From DATAUD01 sp035511075 (GTDB taxonomy: Bacteria > Verrucomicrobiota > Verrucomicrobiia > Limisphaerales > Palsa-1400): a stretch of DNA of 64,000 nucleotides. Shown in pieces: positions 61,388 through 64,000 of the stretch. The stretch's first letter is position 1. Every line of letters starts with the position of its first letter. The stretch covers positions 38,712 to 102,711 of the forward strand of contig DATKFW010000153.1 of NCBI GenBank assembly GCA_035511075.1, written 5' to 3'. The notes beneath the pieces are model-generated. The model made no database searches. It saw only the letters and a list, made by a program, of their open reading frames with translations, and was not told the DNA's origin. The translations under genes were made by a program, and so were the position numbers.

Positions 61388-62005
61388 TCAGGTCTCCACG
61401 GGCAGACCGAATTGACGCAGGGCGGCGATGGTTTCTTCCGGAGTTTTGTGAAGCAACGCCCGCCAGCCTCGGTTGAGGCCCGCCTGGAAATTCTCCAGAC
61501 GGTCGTCCAAATAGACGATCTGGGCGCCGGTGCGGCCTGTGACGCGTTCGACCGTCTCATAAATTTTGGCGTCCGGCTTCATCGATCCGTGTTCGTAAGA
61601 GTAAATGTAGGCGTCGAAATTCGTGAAAAAGGGGAAAGTCTTGCGAATATGGGCGACTGCGATGCCATTGGTATTCGAGAAGATATAGGTGGGAACGCCG
61701 TGCGCGCGCAGGGCGGCCTGCATCGCGGTCATCGGTTTTATTTCAGAAAAGATGTCGGCGAAGGTCCCGCAAAAGTCGTCCAGTGTGCCTGAAAATCCAC
61801 AGGCTGCGCAAACTTCACCGTAAAACTGCTCGTTTGTCAACAAACCGGTCTCGAAACGGTAGAGCAGGGGGGAATGATCGAGCAAATGGCGGACTTGTTG
61901 GGCTGTGAAGCGGCTTTGACTCGCGATTTTTGCCGCCGATACACCGTAATCGAAGTCCACGAGGACCTTGCCCAGGTCAAATACAACAACTTTCGGTACA
62001 CTCAT
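61388..62005 (-). CDS. HAD-superfamily hydrolase (YihX-like)
   Basis: 205 aa HAD-IA protein. Motif I VVVFDLGKVLVDFDYG (nucleophile Asp, with Gly in place of the second Asp as in YihX), motif II TYIFSNTNGIAVAHI, motif III MKPDAKIY and motif IV VYLDDRLENFQAGLNRGWRA. These enzymes dephosphorylate small phosphates such as glucose-1-phosphate; the substrate is unproven. Its ATG overlaps the recR stop by ATGA, so it is translated with recR. Confidence 0.87.
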   Translation of the reverse strand: MSVPKVVVFDLGKVLVDFDYGVSAAKIASQSRFTAQQVRHLLDHSPLLYRFETGLLTNEQFYGEVCAACGFSGTLDDFCGTFADIFSEIKPMTAMQAALRAHGVPTYIFSNTNGIAVAHIRKTFPFFTNFDAYIYSYEHGSMKPDAKIYETVERVTGRTGAQIVYLDDRLENFQAGLNRGWRALLHKTPEETIAALRQFGLPVET

Positions 62006-62598
62006 GGGAGCATTTCCCGCCTTCCTTCCAGGGCGCGGCTGAGGGTGACTTCGTCGGCGAATTCCAGGCCGCTGCCCGCGGGCAAGCCGTGCGCAATGCG
62101 CGAAATTTTCACACCTTTGCCCCCCAGCCGCCTGGCCAGGTAAAAGCTGGTCGCGTCCCCCTCGACATCCGTGCTCAAGGCCACGATGATTTCCGCCACA
62201 CCGGCCAGGCGCGACTCCAATTGCTCAATGCGAAGGTCTTCCGGTTCGACGCCGTCGAGCGGCGAGATTTTACCCCCAAGCACATGGTATTTGCCGCGGA
62301 AACCCCCCGATTTTTCCAGCGCGAAGATGTCCAGCGGACGTTCGACGACGCACAGGATGGCAGCGTCCCGGCGGGGGTCCGAGCAGATGGAGCAGGGGTC
62401 GGCCTGCGTCAAGGCGCCGCAAACGGTGCAAAGACGGATTTGCTCGCGCGCCTGCAAAATGGCTTGGGAGAGCCGCCGGGCGACTTCCGGATCGCTCTGG
62501 ACAAGGTGGAGCGCCAGACGCTCGGCCGAACGCGGACCGATTCCCGGCAGTTGGCAGAGCGCCTCGGTGAGAGTCGAGATGGGTTCGGGCTGCAGCAC
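62002..62598 (-). CDS. recR: Recombination mediator protein RecR
   Basis: 198 aa, the usual length. Helix-hairpin-helix LCQLPGIGPRSAERLALHLV, C4 zinc finger C57, C60, C69, C72 (CTVCGALTQADPCSICSD), Toprim domain AAILCVVERPLDIFALEKSG, IIVALSTDVEGDATSFYLAR and the Walker-B-like end ISRIAHGLPAGSGLEFADEV. Together with RecO/RecF it loads RecA at gaps. It is 10 bp downstream of the YbaB gene, the classic ybaB-recR order, without dnaX in front. Confidence 0.96.
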   Translation of the reverse strand: MLQPEPISTLTEALCQLPGIGPRSAERLALHLVQSDPEVARRLSQAILQAREQIRLCTVCGALTQADPCSICSDPRRDAAILCVVERPLDIFALEKSGGFRGKYHVLGGKISPLDGVEPEDLRIEQLESRLAGVAEIIVALSTDVEGDATSFYLARRLGGKGVKISRIAHGLPAGSGLEFADEVTLSRALEGRREMLP

Positions 62599-62608
62599 TG
62601 AATTGGAG

Positions 62609-62920
62609 TTACATCAAACCCGGCAGACTGAAACCCTGGGTGGCCTTGCCCATTTCCGCCGAGGAAATTTGTTTGGCCTGTTCCAGGGCGGAATTGACGG
62701 CGGTGAGAATCATATCTTCGAGCAATTGGGCGTCGGCCGGGTTGATGGCCTGCGGGTCGATCTTGATTGTGGAGATCGAGCCATCGCATTTGGCGACGAC
62801 TTTGACGGCGCCGCCGCCGCTGGTGGCTTCGACGGTGCGAGCGGCCAGTTGGGTCTGGATTTGTTCAATCTGTTGCTGCATTCGAGCAGCCTGTTTGACG
62901 ATTTTTCCGATGCTGGACAT
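62609..62920 (-). CDS. YbaB/EbfC-family nucleoid-associated protein
   Basis: 103 aa. N-terminal helix KIVKQAARMQQQIEQIQTQL, strands VEATSGGGAVKVVAKCDGSI and ISTIKIDPQAI, C-terminal helix LLEDMILTAVNSALEQAKQI and tail FSLPGLM. Dimeric tweezers-like DNA-binding protein, nearly always followed by recR as here. Confidence 0.95.
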   Translation of the reverse strand: MSSIGKIVKQAARMQQQIEQIQTQLAARTVEATSGGGAVKVVAKCDGSISTIKIDPQAINPADAQLLEDMILTAVNSALEQAKQISSAEMGKATQGFSLPGLM

Positions 62921-63082
62921 AGGTTTGGCTCCAAATGATTTCTGATTGTGGCGGGTTAGCCGCTGAAATGCAAGGCGCGAAGCGTGGGTCCTGTGCCCAG
63001 TTCTGCGTCGGAAGGTTCACGGCTTTCGCCGACGCTTCGCATGGTGCAGATTCGAGGGTGGTAATTAAAGGCCAAAGGACTC

Positions 63083-63616
63083 ATGGACGTTAAGTCAACG
63101 ATACCGCCCGACGATCCGCGCCGCAGCCTCGTGGTGGCACGGCCAAATGAAGACCAAGCCTTGCCGCATTTCGGGGTGGTCGGCGATACCTATACTGTGC
63201 TTCTCACAGGCAAGGACACAGCCGGACGCTACTGCCTGATTGACATGGTTGTGGCGCCAGGTGCAGGCCCAGCGCCGCACCGGCACGATTTCGAGGAGAT
63301 GTTCACCATTCTGGAAGGCGAGATCGAGATTACGTTCCGAGGAACCAAATCGGCCCTACGGGCAGGGGAGACGGGCAACATCCCATCCAACGCACCGCAT
63401 CAGTTCAGGAACGTATCGGAGCGCCCGGCCCGGTTGCTATGTCTGTGCTCGCCGGCGGGACTGGAAGAATTTTTCATGGCTGTTGGCATCCCGCTCGCGA
63501 CGCGAACGACGCCATGCCCGAAACTCGACGACTCGGCGGAGGTGGCGTTCAGAAAGAAGGCGGAAGAGCTGGCGGGGAAGTATCGAATGGAATTGCTGCC
63601 TCCTCCACCGCCCTAA
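63083..63616 (+). CDS. Cupin-domain protein
   Basis: 177 aa, single cupin. Motif 1 GAGPAPHRHDFEEMFTILEG (two His and Glu metal ligands), then EIEITFRGTKSALRAGETGN and motif 2 IPSNAPHQFRNVSERPARLL with the third His. The N-terminal 40 residues include ALPHFGVVGDTYTVLLTGKD. These proteins bind a divalent metal and act as dioxygenases, isomerases or sensors; no substrate can be inferred. It is the last gene before the repeat tract, with no neighbours to suggest a pathway. Confidence 0.9.
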   Translation: MDVKSTIPPDDPRRSLVVARPNEDQALPHFGVVGDTYTVLLTGKDTAGRYCLIDMVVAPGAGPAPHRHDFEEMFTILEGEIEITFRGTKSALRAGETGNIPSNAPHQFRNVSERPARLLCLCSPAGLEEFFMAVGIPLATRTTPCPKLDDSAEVAFRKKAEELAGKYRMELLPPPPP

Positions 63617-63744
63617 TGGGTGACCCTTATTCTGCTTTTTCCTGACGGTCCCACGCTGAACCAACGCCCACTCGTTCGTAAAACCAAAACTGTCATAATT
63701 ATAGGACCGACCCTTTTTCCTGCTGTTATGCACAGATTGTGTCA
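63617..63744. other. Non-coding spacer between the cupin gene and the repeats
   Basis: No protein-like frame. It holds the phrase ATAATTATAGGACCGACCC (about 63695-63713), related in style to the AGTTAGGACTGACACC phrase of the downstream repeat. Confidence 0.35.
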
Positions 63745-63794
63745 AAAGTTAGGACTGACACCTGCACGACACAAAGTTAGGACTGACACCTGCA
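63745..63794. repeat. 22-bp tandem direct repeat with a hairpin, at the edge of the minisatellite
   Basis: AAAGTTAGGACTGACACCTG followed by CA occurs at 63745-63766 and again at 63773-63794, separated by 6 bp. Around the first copy, GTGTCA (63739-63744) and TGACAC (63756-63761) form a 6-bp stem with an 11-base loop. It resembles the small stem-loop units mobilised by REP-associated transposases, but no transposase gene is present. Confidence 0.6.
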
Positions 63795-64000
63795 GACACC
63801 TGCAGAGACACCTGCAGACACCTGCACCTGACACCTGCACCTGACACCTGACACCTGCACCTGACACCTGCACCTGACACCTGCACCTGACACCTGCACC
63901 TGACACCTGCACCTGACACCTGCACCTTGCACCTTGCACCGGACACCTGCACCTTGCACCGGACACCTGCACCTTGCACCGGACACCTGCACCTCGCACC
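63775..64000. repeat. CACCTG-rich minisatellite running off the window end
   Basis: Direct tandem repeats of the 13-bp unit CTGCACCTGACAC (a 6-mer CTGCAC plus a 7-mer CTGACAC) cover about 63810-63925, with one missing 6-mer. They change into a longer unit containing CACCTTGCACCGGACACCTG, repeated about three times to the end. Frames read from this tract are low-complexity Cys/Arg/Val/Gln strings and are not genes. The array is cut by the window border, so its full length is unknown. Confidence 0.85.

Noticed and set aside
63742..63999. Minus-strand open frames rich in Cys, Arg, Val and Gln
   Set aside because: They are produced by the CACCTG tandem repeat being in register without stops; not plausible proteins.
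63775..64000. CRISPR array at the window end
   Set aside because: The repeats are head-to-tail without unique spacers, so it is a minisatellite.

Overview
The window is about 64 kb of chromosomal DNA from a GC-rich Gram-negative bacterium. I infer Verrucomicrobiota, probably a Pedosphaera/Limisphaerales-type soil or freshwater lineage, from overall protein style only; no rRNA or complete tRNA is present to confirm it. The inference rests on the mix of exported beta-helix and GH27 proteins, a giant sensor kinase with an extracellular ectodomain, an ECF42-type sigma factor with a DGPF/VOC regulon, many type II toxin-antitoxin scraps and several palindromic intergenic repeats.

Layout. 0-4 kb: beta-helix protein, MscS channel and CPBP membrane protease homologue. 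4.1-8.05 kb: minus-strand cluster of an ECF42-like sigma factor and five small proteins (three VOC, one YciI/DGPF, one SRPBCC); two near-identical promoter-like sites (TGTCCT-N17-CGTC) lie in its gaps. 8.1-17.9 kb: Tat-exported phospholipase C, then a two-gene phosphorelay (1615-aa sensor kinase and hybrid kinase/regulator). 18-25.3 kb: Sfp-type phosphopantetheinyl transferase, aldo/keto reductase, polytopic membrane protein, UvrA lacking half of its first zinc site, and a small exported protein. 25.4-30.4 kb: a less GC-rich accessory island with small orphan genes, a TIR-domain protein, a two-TM protein (apparently frameshifted) coupled to an AbiGi-like gene, and a pseudogene; this is the best candidate for an undescribed defence locus. 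30.4-36.5 kb: GT9 glycosyltransferase and MsbA-like exporter, then a fusion of an autoinducer-synthase-like acyltransferase with a class V aminotransferase, and an exported protein. 36.6-44.2 kb: DUF433/DUF5615-type toxin-antitoxin pair, purine nucleoside phosphorylase, OLD-family ATPase, NfeD-like plus flotillin pair (flotillin frameshifted), and a toxin-antitoxin graveyard flanked by 33-bp direct repeats resembling tRNA-Arg 5' halves. 44.2-57.6 kb: TPR-sulfotransferase, then an L-arabinose locus (ROK regulator, araA, araB, araD, lipoprotein mutarotase, SSS symporter, GH27 glycosidase), ComB and an AraC-type regulator. 57.6-63.6 kb: RNB nuclease, GltX, a conserved unknown, HAD hydrolase-RecR-YbaB and a cupin. 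The last ~250 bp are a CACCTG-type minisatellite that runs off the window.

How it works together. The arabinose cluster looks like a complete peripheral pathway: GH27 releases a terminal sugar, the lipoprotein mutarotase equilibrates anomers, the symporter imports, and AraA/AraB/AraD convert L-arabinose to D-xylulose-5-phosphate under a ROK regulator. The sigma-factor cluster looks autonomous. HAD, RecR and YbaB form a conserved housekeeping run. Start codons were re-chosen wherever the longest frame ran into a neighbouring gene or a repeat, or lacked a ribosome binding site.
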